From positions 29,267-93,266 of the forward strand of contig DATBAK010000059.1 in assembly GCA_036271555.1 (NCBI GenBank): a stretch of DNA of 64,000 nt. Direction: 5' to 3'. Positions within the stretch are counted from its first letter, which is position 1. The number at the start of each line of letters is the position of its first letter. Positions 1 to 7,881 of the stretch are shown here, piece by piece. The notes under the pieces were generated by a model. It had not been told where the DNA came from. It saw nothing but the letters and a program-made list of their open reading frames with translations, and searched no databases. The position numbers and the translations under genes were made by a program. The stretch comes from Acidimicrobiia bacterium (GTDB lineage: Bacteria > Actinomycetota > Acidimicrobiia > IMCC26256 > PALSA-610).

Positions 1-1878
1 GCTCGTGACCGTGGTCGCCTTCGGATCGGCGTAGGCGCCGAGCAGCGTGCCTGGCATCCCGATCGTCGAAGTGCGGCCGTCGGCACGGCAGCGGATCGGC
101 AGCGGGTGCCCGCCGGCGGCCATCTCGAACGTGAAGCCCTTGGTGCCGTGGCGCAGCGTGGCGTAGAGCGCGGTGCAGAAGGTCGACCGGCCCGAGCGCA
201 AGATCGCGCGGTTGACGTACTGCAGCACTTCCTCGTGCGCGAGCCCGTGCCACGCGAGCGTGCGGATCGTGTGGCGGACGAGCCCGGTGAGCGAGGCTGC
301 GTGCGGCCCGGTGCCGCAGACGTCGCCGATGACGACGGCCCAGCCGTCGTCGATCTCGAAGACGTCGTAGAAGTCGCCGCCGACCTGGGTGCCCGTGCCC
401 GCGGCCCAGTAGCCGACTGCGAGCTCGAGCCCTTCGATCTCAGGCAGGGACTCGGGGAGCAGGCTCTGCTGCAGGGTCGTCGCGATGAGGCGCTGGTGCT
501 CGGCGAGCCGTCGGTTCATCAGCGTCGACGCGATGCGCCCGGCCGCAACCTCCGCGAGCGCGCGGTCGGCCTCGGTGTACACGCGTCCCCACGTCGAGTT
601 CACGAACTGCAACGCGCCGAGCACGCGTCCCCGCTTGATCAGCGGCACGGTGATCGCGCTCCGCAACGCGAGGCGGCGTGCGATCTCGCGTTGTTCGTTC
701 GTGATCGGCGCGTGGTGCAGCGTCGACTCGTCGACCTCGGGCAGGAACTCCGTCCGTCCGGTCCGCACCACCGCGCCGACACCGGTGGACGCGTCGATGT
801 CGAAGGGGAACGTTGTTTGCATCTCGCGCGCAAACGGTTCCATCGCGGGATCGGCGTGCGCGACCTCGATCATCGGCCGGCCCTCGCCGTCGTCGGGCAG
901 CACGACGATCGCGCACCACTCACCCAGCCACGGCACCGCGGCGCGGGTGACGTTCGTCAGCACCTCGAGCTCGGTGTCGGCGCGGTTCAACGCGTCGTTG
1001 ATGTCGGCGAGGAACTGCAGCCGTTCCCGGCCGAGACGTTCGATCTCCGCCGCCGCGAGCGCGAGGTCGTGATCGCGCTCGTGCGCGAGCGCGCGCCGCA
1101 TCGGCTCGGTCACGTCGGCGGTGCATCCGATCGTGCCGGTGACGTTGCCCGCGGCGTCGACCGTGACGCGGCCCTTCCCCTGTAACCAGTGCACGCTGCC
1201 GTCGGGCCACACCACGCGGTGATCGACGACGTAGGGCTGTCGCGTTCGCACGGCCTCCTCGACCGTCGTGGCGGTCGCGGCGCGGTCGTCGGGATGCAGC
1301 AGCGCGAGGTACGAGTCGTACGTACCGTCGAACGTGCCCGGCAGCAGACCGAAGAGCCGTTCGAGGGGGGCGTCCCACTCGACGACCTCCCGCTCGAGGT
1401 CCCACCGCCAGGTGCCGAAGCCGCCGGCGTCGAGCGCGAGCGCGAGCCGCTCGGTGAGATCCTGCGCCCGTCGGTCGAGCAGCCGCTGCTCGGTGACGTC
1501 CTCCGACACGGCCACGATGCCTTCGACCGTTCCGTCAGGCGCGACGACCCCGCGAACGAACGTGTGCACGAAACGCGAGTTGCCGTCGCGCCGCGTCACC
1601 GTGAAGTCGCCGGCGAAATCCATGCCGGCAACGGCGCGCGCCCGGACGTCCTCGGCTCGATCGAGCTCGCTCACCGGGATCATCAGCTCGAAGACGTCAC
1701 GCCCGACCACCTCGGCTTCGGTCCAACCGTAGAGATCCTCGGCCGCGCGGTTCCACGTGACGATCTCTCCATCGGTGCGGGTCACGACGACGGCGCGCCG
1801 CAGCGCGTCGAGGACCGATCGATCGGAGATCGGAGTCGCCGCGAGCAACGACTCGTTCACCGACTCCACGCCGGTCAT
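1..1878 (-). CDS. PAS-PAS-GAF-SpoIIE protein phosphatase, 3' end outside window
   Basis: Serine/threonine phosphatase of the PP2C/SpoIIE type that would dephosphorylate a STAS antagonist in a partner-switching pathway. The frame runs off the left edge; 626 codons are visible. I read two PAS domains (about residues 27-140 and 141-255), a short coiled coil (263-295), a GAF domain (295-440) and a SpoIIE domain from about 467 with the motifs LQQSLLP and VGGDFYD. No membrane segment is seen, so it is probably a cytosolic sensor. The ATG at 1878 is chosen because it precedes the first PAS domain closely; the frame stays open only to about 2045. Two STAS proteins and an RsbW-like ATPase lie just upstream on the same strand and are its likely partners. 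The last part of the phosphatase domain is missing from the window. Confidence 0.88.
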   Translation of the reverse strand, partial: MTGVESVNESLLAATPISDRSVLDALRRAVVVTRTDGEIVTWNRAAEDLYGWTEAEVVGRDVFELMIPVSELDRAEDVRARAVAGMDFAGDFTVTRRDGNSRFVHTFVRGVVAPDGTVEGIVAVSEDVTEQRLLDRRAQDLTERLALALDAGGFGTWRWDLEREVVEWDAPLERLFGLLPGTFDGTYDSYLALLHPDDRAATATTVEEAVRTRQPYVVDHRVVWPDGSVHWLQGKGRVTVDAAGNVTGTIGCTADVTEPMRRALAHERDHDLALAAAEIERLGRERLQFLADINDALNRADTELEVLTNVTRAAVPWLGEWCAIVVLPDDGEGRPMIEVAHADPAMEPFAREMQTTFPFDIDASTGVGAVVRTGRTEFLPEVDESTLHHAPITNEQREIARRLALRSAITVPLIKRGRVLGALQFVNSTWGRVYTEADRALAEVAAGRIASTLMNRRLAEHQRLIATTLQQSLLPESLPEIEGLELAVGYWAAGTGTQVGGDFYDVFEIDDGWAVVIGDVCGTGPHAASLTGLVRHTIRTLAWHGLAHEEVLQYVNRAILRSGRSTFCTALYATLRHGTKGFTFEMAAGGHPLPIRCRADGRTSTIGMPGTLLGAYADPKATTVTS

Positions 1879-2067
1879 CGTGACGACCTCGAACCGGCCC
1901 AGTGCTCGCGCATCGGCATCGCGTCCTCGTCCGATTGCTGCCGGTTGCGCTGGTCGCTCAACGTCCGACCCGCGAACTTTACCGGCCGCTCCGAGGACAC
2001 CGATCGTCGCGCCAACGTCGCGCGAGGGGCGTGAGCCTGACGAGCATCAGGTGGTGCGCGCACGAAC

Positions 2068-2143
2068 GGGCGGGTCGCGTTGCGGCCCGCCCGAACCGGT
2101 GGCTGAGGCGTCGAGGAGGGCGAAGCGTGCGCGCCCGACCAGA
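2068..2143 (+). repeat. Dispersed intergenic repeat, copy 1 (hairpin plus GAGGAGGGCGAAGC tail)
   Basis: An 11-bp inverted repeat (GGGCGGGTCGC / GCGGCCCGCCC, 2068-2078 and 2082-2092, 3-nt loop, one G-U pair) is followed by GGCTGAGGCGTC and GAGGAGGGCGAAGCGTGCGC and ends in GCCCGACCAG. Related sequences occur near 13.6, 40.6, 43.1, 44.6, 45.3, 52.6 and 61.2 kb. This copy fills the gap between the first phosphatase gene and the STAS gene. Confidence 0.75.
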
Positions 2144-2144
2144 A

Positions 2145-2465
2145 CTAATCGAACAGGCCGAAGCGAGCTTCGAGGTCGGTGACGCGGAAGAGGCGGCGAA
2201 CCGGCGGCTGCAGGTTCGTGAGCGCGAGCACGGTCTCGTACGCGTCCGCCTTGCCCTGAGCTGCGATGAACATCCCGATTCCGCCGGAATCGCAGAACTC
2301 GAGCTCGGTGAGGTCGATCGTCACCGTGTCGGCGCTCTCGATCGATGTCATCAGCGTCGGCTGGATGTCGGGAAGGCTGCGCACGGTGAGATCACCGCCG
2401 ATGCGGACGAGCCGCGTTTCGGGCGGGCCTGTGACCTCGATCCAGGCGACGTCGACGTCCATCAC
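2145..2465 (-). CDS. STAS-domain anti-sigma factor antagonist
   Basis: A 106-aa single-domain STAS protein. In this family the unphosphorylated form binds an RsbW/SpoIIAB-type kinase and releases its sigma factor or other client. The phosphorylation-site motif FCDSGGIG is at residues 57-64, with Ser60 the likely target. It is the last gene of the partner-switching run that starts at 5226. Its start overlaps the stop of the small acidic protein by 4 bp (ATGA), so translation is probably coupled. It is one of three STAS proteins in the window (others at 3221 and 62172), and which phosphatase serves which antagonist cannot be told from sequence. Confidence 0.85.
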   Translation of the reverse strand: MMDVDVAWIEVTGPPETRLVRIGGDLTVRSLPDIQPTLMTSIESADTVTIDLTELEFCDSGGIGMFIAAQGKADAYETVLALTNLQPPVRRLFRVTDLEARFGLFD

Positions 2466-2662
2466 GACGACGGATCGTCGGGCTCGTCCGTCAACTCGAC
2501 GGATTCACCCTCCTCCGATCGTCCCTCTTCCATGAGCTCGAGCTCGAAGGTCTCGCGCGCCGTCGTCGGATCGGGATTCTCGGTCTTCGCCTCGTCGGCG
2601 AGCTCCTCGACCGGTTCTTCGCCTTCGGCGGCGCGCCGATCGGGACCGGGTGTGTGCGTCAC
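2462..2662 (-). CDS. Small acidic protein in the partner-switching operon
   Basis: A 66-aa protein of unknown function, very rich in Glu and Asp, without hydrophobic segments or Cys; it looks intrinsically disordered. It sits 10 bp after the stop of the RsbW-like gene and overlaps the next STAS gene by 4 bp (ATGA). Conserved spacing within the operon is the main reason to think it is translated. An acidic, disordered peptide beside an RsbW kinase might compete for or modulate partner binding, but this is inference. It could also be a chance frame in GC-rich DNA. Confidence 0.5.
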   Translation of the reverse strand: MTHTPGPDRRAAEGEEPVEELADEAKTENPDPTTARETFELELMEEGRSEEGESVELTDEPDDPSS

Positions 2663-2672
2663 GCCACCCGCC

Positions 2673-3224
2673 TTACCCGGAACGGCGTGCGTTCAACAGC
2701 CGAGCGGCGCGACAGGCCGGACCGCGGCGCGGCGCATCGCGCGGTGGCGGGTTCGATCGCGGCCGCGCGGCACCACTCGACGCGTGCCCGGGGCCCGTCG
2801 ACGCGCTCGCAGGACGTGTTGTCGCCGTCGCGTCGCCGCCGCGCGTCACGCGCGGTGCGATCGTCACGACGAACCACACGGTCTTCCCCGGGCGACCCAC
2901 GTTCTCGGTGACGCCCCACTCGTCGGCGAGCGCGCGCACGATCTGCAGACCACGACCCGAGTACTCGCGCGGCTCGGGCGTGCGCAGGCTCGGCAGACGG
3001 GAGCCGTCGTCGCTCACGGCGACGCGAACGCGTTGATGATCGCGATCGACGGCGACGGTGAACGGGCTCGCCGCGTGGCGCACGGAATTCGTCGCGAGCT
3101 CCGAGACCATGACCGCGATCGAGTCGAGGATGTCGGTTGGCGCCTCGCCGAGCGCCTCCAGCGCGTAGCGGCGCGCGCGTCCGATCGACTCGACGGCGTG
3201 CGGGAACGTGCGCTCGGCACTCAT
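2673..3224 (-). CDS. RsbW-like anti-sigma factor / serine kinase (HATPase_c)
   Basis: A 183-aa GHKL ATPase of the RsbW/SpoIIAB class. In the family it binds and inhibits a sigma factor and phosphorylates a STAS antagonist. The N-box ELATNSVRHA is at 42-51, the G1-like SDDGS at 71-75 and the G2-like SGRGLQIV at 89-96. The core ends near residue 124; the remaining 60 residues are Arg/Pro/Ala-rich and may be a variable tail. The ATG at 3224 overlaps the TGA of the upstream STAS gene (ATGA), which fixes the start although the frame is open further upstream. No sigma factor gene is nearby, so its client is unknown. Confidence 0.83.
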   Translation of the reverse strand: MSAERTFPHAVESIGRARRYALEALGEAPTDILDSIAVMVSELATNSVRHAASPFTVAVDRDHQRVRVAVSDDGSRLPSLRTPEPREYSGRGLQIVRALADEWGVTENVGRPGKTVWFVVTIAPRVTRGGDATATTRPASASTGPGHASSGAARPRSNPPPRDAPRRGPACRAARLLNARRSG

Positions 3225-3547
3225 GGCTCGATCGGCAGGACGTCGGTGAGCCCGGTCGCCTCGAGGATGCGTTGCACGACGCTCGACGGGTTGCGAAGCC
3301 GGATCGAATCGGTCTTCTCCGCGGCGCGCAGCAGCACCGCGATGCCGGAGCTGTCGATGAAGCTCAGCCCCGACAGGTCGAACACCACCTGTGCAGGGTG
3401 ACCGGCGAGCGCGCCGCTGAGGTCGGTCTCGACCGTCACGACGTTCGACATGTCGACCTCGCCGCGGATGCTGATGAGCCGCGGGTCCGAGTTGTTCTGC
3501 GTGCACTCGATGCTCGCCGTCGATCCGCTCTCCTCTAGCTCAGCCAT
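3221..3547 (-). CDS. STAS-domain anti-sigma factor antagonist (RsbV-like)
   Basis: A 108-aa STAS protein with the phosphorylation motif FIDSSGIAVLL at 63-73; one of Ser66/Ser67 is the expected target. It is sandwiched between the membrane SpoIIE phosphatase (13-bp overlap) and the RsbW-like ATPase (4-bp overlap). That is the usual phosphatase-antagonist-kinase order of a partner switch. The three genes would be co-translated and probably form one module: the phosphatase reactivates this antagonist and the antagonist sequesters the kinase. Confidence 0.87.
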   Translation of the reverse strand: MAELEESGSTASIECTQNNSDPRLISIRGEVDMSNVVTVETDLSGALAGHPAQVVFDLSGLSFIDSSGIAVLLRAAEKTDSIRLRNPSSVVQRILEATGLTDVLPIEP

Positions 3548-5226
3548 CGGAGTCCCAGCAGCGCGGTGTCGTCGGCTGATCCGGTCGGGATCGACGTGGC
3601 GAGGATGCTCGAGAGCCGATCGGACAGCGAACCGTCGAGGCCGAGCGATCCCTGGCGGAGCCGCTCGCGGCCGATGTCGAGGTGTTCTCCTCGCCGCTCG
3701 ACGAGGCCATCGGTGTACGCAAGCACGGTCGCACCCATCGGGATCTCAACGGAGACGGCACTATAGGGCGCTCCGGTCTCGACCCCGAGGGGCGCGCCGA
3801 TCGGCGAGGGGAGGAACCGGGCGTCGCCGCCGGCGACGAGCAACGGCTCGGGATGGCCGGCGTTCGCGAACGTCATGCGGTGGCCGGCCACGTCGACGAC
3901 GCCGCAGACGGCCGTCGCGAAGTGCCCGTCGCGCGCCACGCTGATGAGCCGTGCGACCTTGGCGAGCATCGTCTCCGGAGCGTCGCCCTGCATCGCGTAC
4001 GCGCGGAACGCGTAGCGGAGCTCGGCCATCGTCGTCGCGGCGCGCAGCCCGTGTCCGGATACGTCGCCGACGACGAACACGACGCGACCGTCGTCGAGCT
4101 CGACGACGTCGTACCAGTCGCCACCGACATCGAAGCCCTCCGCGCCCGCGACGTAGCGCGCCGCGAGCTCGACGCCGGAAACGTCGGGAAGCACATCGGG
4201 TAACAGCCCGTGCTGAAGTGCGACCGTCACGTTGCGTTGCTCGCGATAGAGCTCGTCGTTCTCGCGCGCGAGAGATTCGGCGTGGTCGCGGCGGCGCGAG
4301 AGCCGCTCGACGAGGAACGCACCCGCGAGGGTGAGCACGAGGCCGGCGAGCGCCAGCGCCCACGGCAGCCGCGCGAGCAGCTCGCCACCGAGCTCGCCGC
4401 GCGCCTGGACGACGAGGAGGATCTGCGCGGAACCGAACGTCACGAGCTGCGACGAGCGCCGGCCGCCGAGCAGCGCGCCGCCCGTGCTCGTCGCGATCAG
4501 CTCGTCGGGATCGGCACGACGACCGAGGAACAGCGCGTAGTCGAGATCGGAGAACGCGGAGTTCGTGTCGACGCGCGCGCGCCGACCCGCAGGCAGCGAC
4601 GCCTCGACGTAGACGACGTAGTGCGTGCCCGCGCCGGGCGCGGCGTAGCCGTAGCCGAGCCGCCGATCGCGCGCCTTCAGCAGGTCGTTGATGACGATCG
4701 TTCCCTGGCTCTTGGGCGGGCGCAGCACCCGCGCGATCGCGGCGGACGACTCGCTCGCGAGCTCGGGCGCGGTCCCGACCGTGACGACCCGCCGCAACGA
4801 CGTGGGCGACACCGACCAGAGCGTGGCGCTCGTGAACCGGCCCGAGCCGACCATCGGCGCGAGGACCTGACGGAACGGTCCGGGTGATCCTGCGGTCGCG
4901 GCGGCGAGGACTGCCGCCGTCGCGAGCGGCGTCTGGATGTCGGGGATCGCGGCGCCGACGACCGCGGCCGCCTCGAGCGCCCGTTGATGCAGCAGCCGGC
5001 GCTCGTTGCTCTCGTGGAGATGTTGTGATCCGAGCGACAGCGTGCTCGTGATGAGCAGGCCGACGACGAGCACGGCGACCGATCCCGCGTGCACCATCGA
5101 AGTCCGGCGCCGCTTCGCAGCCGGAGTGGGGCGTTCGAGCCGGTCGGGCGCGCCGAGGGCGTGTGATGGCGCGCTCGGCGCACCGCCGTGCGGTGCTTCG
5201 TCCGTGACCGGCGCACCGCGGGACAT
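3535..5226 (-). CDS. Membrane-anchored SpoIIE-type serine phosphatase (RsbU/RsbP-like)
   Basis: A 563-aa sensor phosphatase. After a Pro-rich cytoplasmic start comes TM1 (about 47-66), an extracytoplasmic sensing region of about 215 residues, TM2 (about 284-306), a short coiled coil and a PP2C/SpoIIE domain (about 345-563). Seen motifs include LQHGLLPD, GGDWYDV with metal-binding Asp, GDVSGHG and YTDGLVE. It should dephosphorylate the STAS protein encoded next. The ATG at 5226 is chosen because a TACGCT box lies 8 nt upstream, fitting a leaderless transcript. A longer open frame to 5364 would overlap the divergent gene at 5314. Confidence 0.87.
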   Translation of the reverse strand: MSRGAPVTDEAPHGGAPSAPSHALGAPDRLERPTPAAKRRRTSMVHAGSVAVLVVGLLITSTLSLGSQHLHESNERRLLHQRALEAAAVVGAAIPDIQTPLATAAVLAAATAGSPGPFRQVLAPMVGSGRFTSATLWSVSPTSLRRVVTVGTAPELASESSAAIARVLRPPKSQGTIVINDLLKARDRRLGYGYAAPGAGTHYVVYVEASLPAGRRARVDTNSAFSDLDYALFLGRRADPDELIATSTGGALLGGRRSSQLVTFGSAQILLVVQARGELGGELLARLPWALALAGLVLTLAGAFLVERLSRRRDHAESLARENDELYREQRNVTVALQHGLLPDVLPDVSGVELAARYVAGAEGFDVGGDWYDVVELDDGRVVFVVGDVSGHGLRAATTMAELRYAFRAYAMQGDAPETMLAKVARLISVARDGHFATAVCGVVDVAGHRMTFANAGHPEPLLVAGGDARFLPSPIGAPLGVETGAPYSAVSVEIPMGATVLAYTDGLVERRGEHLDIGRERLRQGSLGLDGSLSDRLSSILATSIPTGSADDTALLGLRWLS

Positions 5227-5234
5227 GGCCGCAG

Positions 5235-5240
5235 AGCGTA
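5235..5240 (-). promoter_or_regulatory. Candidate -10 box (TACGCT) for the SpoIIE phosphatase operon
   Basis: TACGCT read on the minus strand, 8 nt before the ATG at 5226. This spacing is typical of actinobacterial leaderless promoters, where transcription begins at the start codon. No clear -35 box is seen. Confidence 0.45.
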
Positions 5241-5313
5241 GTGGCCAGATGCTGACCTGCGCCTCAGGCCGTGACGGTTTCACCACGACCCACGCCGCGG
5301 TACTGGAGGACCC

Positions 5314-5676
5314 GTGACTCCCGACCAAGAGCCGACCCCCACGCCCGTCGCGCAGGACGCGCAAACGCTGACCGAGGCGGTCGCGGCCCTGGAGGCCGCC
5401 GGCTACACCGGCCAGTTCCGAGTGCTCGAGCTCGCCCGCCTGCAGTGCCTCACGTGCCGGCGGGAGTTCGCGGGGACGCGCGCGGCGATCGAGTCACTGC
5501 GCCGGCTCGAGGGCGCATCCGATCCCGACGACATGCTCGCGGTGATCGCGCTCCGGTGCCCGGAGTGCGGCGCGCTGGGGTCGCTCGTGATCGGCTACGG
5601 ACCTGACGCGTCGCTCGAGGAGTCGCAGCTCCTCCTCGAACTGCAGGACGAGCGCCCCGAAGGCGGCTCGGTCTAG
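5314..5676 (+). CDS. Small protein with two CxxC pairs (zinc-ribbon-like)
   Basis: A 120-aa soluble protein, divergent from the phosphatase operon. Cys45-Cys48 (CLTC) and Cys82-Cys85 (CPEC) form a likely zinc ribbon or zinc-stabilised fold; no enzymatic motif is visible. The GTG start at 5314 follows a GGAGGA Shine-Dalgarno sequence at 5305-5310. Its 3' end overlaps the convergent four-cysteine gene by 4 bp. I do not recognise a named family, and both this gene and its neighbour are metal-binding candidates. Confidence 0.7.
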   Translation: MTPDQEPTPTPVAQDAQTLTEAVAALEAAGYTGQFRVLELARLQCLTCRREFAGTRAAIESLRRLEGASDPDDMLAVIALRCPECGALGSLVIGYGPDASLEESQLLLELQDERPEGGSV

Positions 5677-5921
5677 CCCGCTTCGGGGATCTTCTCCCAC
5701 CACTGGCACCACCACTGTGCGCCCACGAGGATGCGCAGCTTCGGGTGCCAGCAGTACGACAGATCGGCGGTCGGCTCGAGGTAGTACAAGCAGTTCTCGC
5801 ACTGCTCGGCACCCGACGGCTTCCCGATGAGCACGGCGTTCGCGGCGAGATGGCGGAGCTCCAAGGAGAGCTTCTCGTCGATCTCCTTGGGTTCCGGCTC
5901 GGGGATGACGTAGTCGCTCAC
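5673..5921 (-). CDS. HiPIP-like small four-cysteine protein
   Basis: An 82-aa protein with Cys41, Cys44, Cys57 and Cys72 in the arrangement CxxC-x12-C-x14-C. The context of the last two cysteines (HPK...WWCQWW) resembles high-potential iron-sulfur proteins, which have a C..FPGK...GWC.SW pattern around a [4Fe-4S] cluster. Classical HiPIPs are exported by Tat; this one has no signal peptide and is probably cytoplasmic. The GTG start at 5921 is supported by a TAGCGT box 7 nt upstream. The iron-sulfur assignment is by motif only; a zinc-binding protein is the alternative. Confidence 0.65.
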   Translation of the reverse strand: MSDYVIPEPEPKEIDEKLSLELRHLAANAVLIGKPSGAEQCENCLYYLEPTADLSYCWHPKLRILVGAQWWCQWWEKIPEAG

Positions 5922-5928
5922 GGCGCGA

Positions 5929-5934
5929 ACGCTA
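5929..5934 (-). promoter_or_regulatory. Candidate -10 box (TAGCGT) for the HiPIP-like gene
   Basis: TAGCGT on the minus strand ends 7 nt before the GTG at 5921, consistent with a leaderless mRNA. No -35 element is obvious. Confidence 0.45.
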
Positions 5935-6036
5935 CCGGGAGCGCGACGGGCCTCCCGAACCGCGACGCGCGGCGCGCGGCGCGCGCTCGTTACATCAACG
6001 TTGGCTCAACGACGAGTGGCTTCTGCTCATAGGGCG

Positions 6037-6042
6037 TATAAC
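6037..6042 (+). promoter_or_regulatory. Candidate -10 box (TATAAC) for the response regulator at 6070
   Basis: TATAAC lies 28 nt before the GTG start at 6070, leaving room for a short leader containing AAGGAG (6059-6064). A convincing -35 box at 17-bp spacing is not visible. Confidence 0.4.
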
Positions 6043-6069
6043 CGGTGCAGGTTGACCGAAGGAGTGGGG

Positions 6070-6768
6070 GTGAACGTCATGGTGGGTGCCCAGGCTCGCG
6101 TCCTCGTGGTGGAAGACCTCGAGTCGGCGCGTGAGCTGGCGGTCGAAGCTCTCGAGGCGCACGGTTTTTCGACAACGACGTGCGCCGACGGCGCGGCGGC
6201 GTTGCAGGCGATCCGGGGCGAGCCGCTGAACGCGGTGGTGCTCGATCTCGGGCTGCCGTCGATGAGCGGCTTCGATCTGCTCCAGGAGCTCCGGCGCGCG
6301 AGCGACATCCCGGTCGTGATCGTGAGCGGCCGCGCCGAAGAGGGCGACCGCCTGCAGGGACTGCGGCTCGGTGCCGACGACTACCTCGTCAAGCCGTTCT
6401 CGCCACGCGAGCTCGGTGAGCGCGTGCGCGCGGTGCTGCGGCGGTCGAATCCCTCGTCCCGCACGGAATCACTCGTGTTCGACGGCATCGAGATCAACCT
6501 CAGCGCGCGCGAAGTGCGCGTCGACGGTGAGGTCGTCGCGCTGACACCGCTCGAGTTCACGCTCCTCGTGTTCCTCGCGAGCTCGCCGCGCCGCGTGTTC
6601 TCGCGCGCGGACCTGTTGCGTGCGGTGTGGGGCTCCGATGCCGGGTGGCAGACGCCCGCGACCGTGACCGAGCACGTGCGCCGGCTGCGGCGCAAGCTCG
6701 AGCCGTCAAGCGGAGGGAAGTGCTGGATCGTGACCGTGCGCGGCGCCGGGTACCGGTTCGAGCCGTAG
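6070..6768 (+). CDS. OmpR/PhoB-family response regulator
   Basis: A 232-aa two-component regulator: receiver (about 10-120) with acidic pair Glu15-Asp16, phospho-acceptor Asp59, Ser86 and Lys108, then a winged-helix DNA-binding domain (about 135-232). The GTG at 6070 is chosen for its AAGGAG Shine-Dalgarno 5 nt upstream; the ATG at 6079 is the alternative. The gene runs head-on into the histidine kinase gene on the other strand and overlaps it by 63 bp. They are the natural partner candidates despite convergent orientation. Target genes are unknown. Confidence 0.88.
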   Translation: MNVMVGAQARVLVVEDLESARELAVEALEAHGFSTTTCADGAAALQAIRGEPLNAVVLDLGLPSMSGFDLLQELRRASDIPVVIVSGRAEEGDRLQGLRLGADDYLVKPFSPRELGERVRAVLRRSNPSSRTESLVFDGIEINLSAREVRVDGEVVALTPLEFTLLVFLASSPRRVFSRADLLRAVWGSDAGWQTPATVTEHVRRLRRKLEPSSGGKCWIVTVRGAGYRFEP

Positions 6769-7881
6769 CCGGTCCGGCGTGAGCGGCAGCGCGATCCGGA
6801 AGGTCGCGCCGGGCTCGTCGGTCTCGATCACGTCGAGCGATCCGCCCATCGCCTCCATCAAGGCGCGGCTCACGCACAGCCCGAGCCCCGTGCCGGCGAC
6901 ACCGCGTCGACTCGCGTCGAGCCGTTCGAACGGCTCGAAGATGCGCTCGCGCTGCGCGCGGTCGATGCCGGGCCCGCTGTCGTGCACGTCGACCGCGGCG
7001 ACGCGACCGTCGAGCGACGTGGTGACGGTGACGGTGCTCCCCTCGGGGCCGAACTTCAACGCGTTGGTGAGCACGTTCAGCAGCACCTGGTGCAGGCGTT
7101 GCGCGTTCCCCGTCGCGGTGACCGGGCCGCCGGCGCGCGCGTCGGTGTGCAACGTGATGGTGCGCTCACCGGCCAGGGGCTCGAGCACGTCGAGGGCCTT
7201 GCCGACCGCCGTGTCGACGTCGACGTGCTCGCGCATCAGCGAGCCGGACGGATCCTCGAGGCGCGCGAGATACAGCGCGGTGTCGAGCAGGCTCACGAGC
7301 TGCGCGCCGCTCTCCTGCATGAGCGTCGCCCAGCGGTGCTGCTTCTCGTTGAGCGTCGAGCTGGTGAGCAGCTCCGCGAAGCCGAGCATCGAGCTCAACG
7401 GTGTGCGCATCTCGTGGCTCAGCTCGGCGAGGAACGCGACCTTGGCCGCGTGCTCGCGCGTTCGCACCTCGGGCACCTCGACGGCGTCGATGATCGCCAG
7501 CCGGCTCGAGTAGGTGCCGCTCGCGTCGAAGAGCGGCGTGCTCGTGACGTGGACGCGGCGGGGCCCGCCGTGCACGGGGTGGATCACGTAGTCGAGGTCG
7601 ACCTTCCGCGGCTCGTCGGCGACCCGTTCGAGGTGGCGCTGCACGCGTTGCGCGCCATCGGGATCGAGGCGATCGATCCACGCCTCCGGTCCCTTGAGGA
7701 TCTCGTCGTAGGGGAGGCCCATCACCTCGGCGCTCGCGTGGGTCGCCCACACGACGCGGTACGGCTCGCGCGTCGCCAGGATCACGCCGATCGGCAGATT
7801 GAGCGCGAGGTCGTCGACCAGCGCCGCCCGTTCTTGTGTGGTGAGGTCGATCGTGTCCGCCCGTGAAGCTGGGTCGCGCAT
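6706..7881 (-). CDS. PAS-containing sensor histidine kinase
   Basis: A 391-aa soluble histidine kinase: PAS domain (about 24-135), HisKA with the H-box SHEMRTPL (His156), and HATPase_c with N-box NVLTNALKF, G1 DSGPGID and G2 GTGLGL. It lacks membrane segments, so it should sense an internal cue. Its last 63 bp are antisense to the 3' end of the response regulator gene. The ATG at 7881 starts an N-terminus of ordinary length, about 275 bp from the divergent kinase gene at 8155. Confidence 0.87.
   Translation of the reverse strand: MRDPASRADTIDLTTQERAALVDDLALNLPIGVILATREPYRVVWATHASAEVMGLPYDEILKGPEAWIDRLDPDGAQRVQRHLERVADEPRKVDLDYVIHPVHGGPRRVHVTSTPLFDASGTYSSRLAIIDAVEVPEVRTREHAAKVAFLAELSHEMRTPLSSMLGFAELLTSSTLNEKQHRWATLMQESGAQLVSLLDTALYLARLEDPSGSLMREHVDVDTAVGKALDVLEPLAGERTITLHTDARAGGPVTATGNAQRLHQVLLNVLTNALKFGPEGSTVTVTTSLDGRVAAVDVHDSGPGIDRAQRERIFEPFERLDASRRGVAGTGLGLCVSRALMEAMGGSLDVIETDEPGATFRIALPLTPDRLRLEPVPGAAHGHDPALPSA

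Noticed and set aside
106..1185. 359-residue plus-strand open frame over the first phosphatase gene
   Set aside because: It is antisense to a frame with clear PAS, GAF and SpoIIE motifs, and its own translation is Arg/Asp-rich without any recognisable domain.
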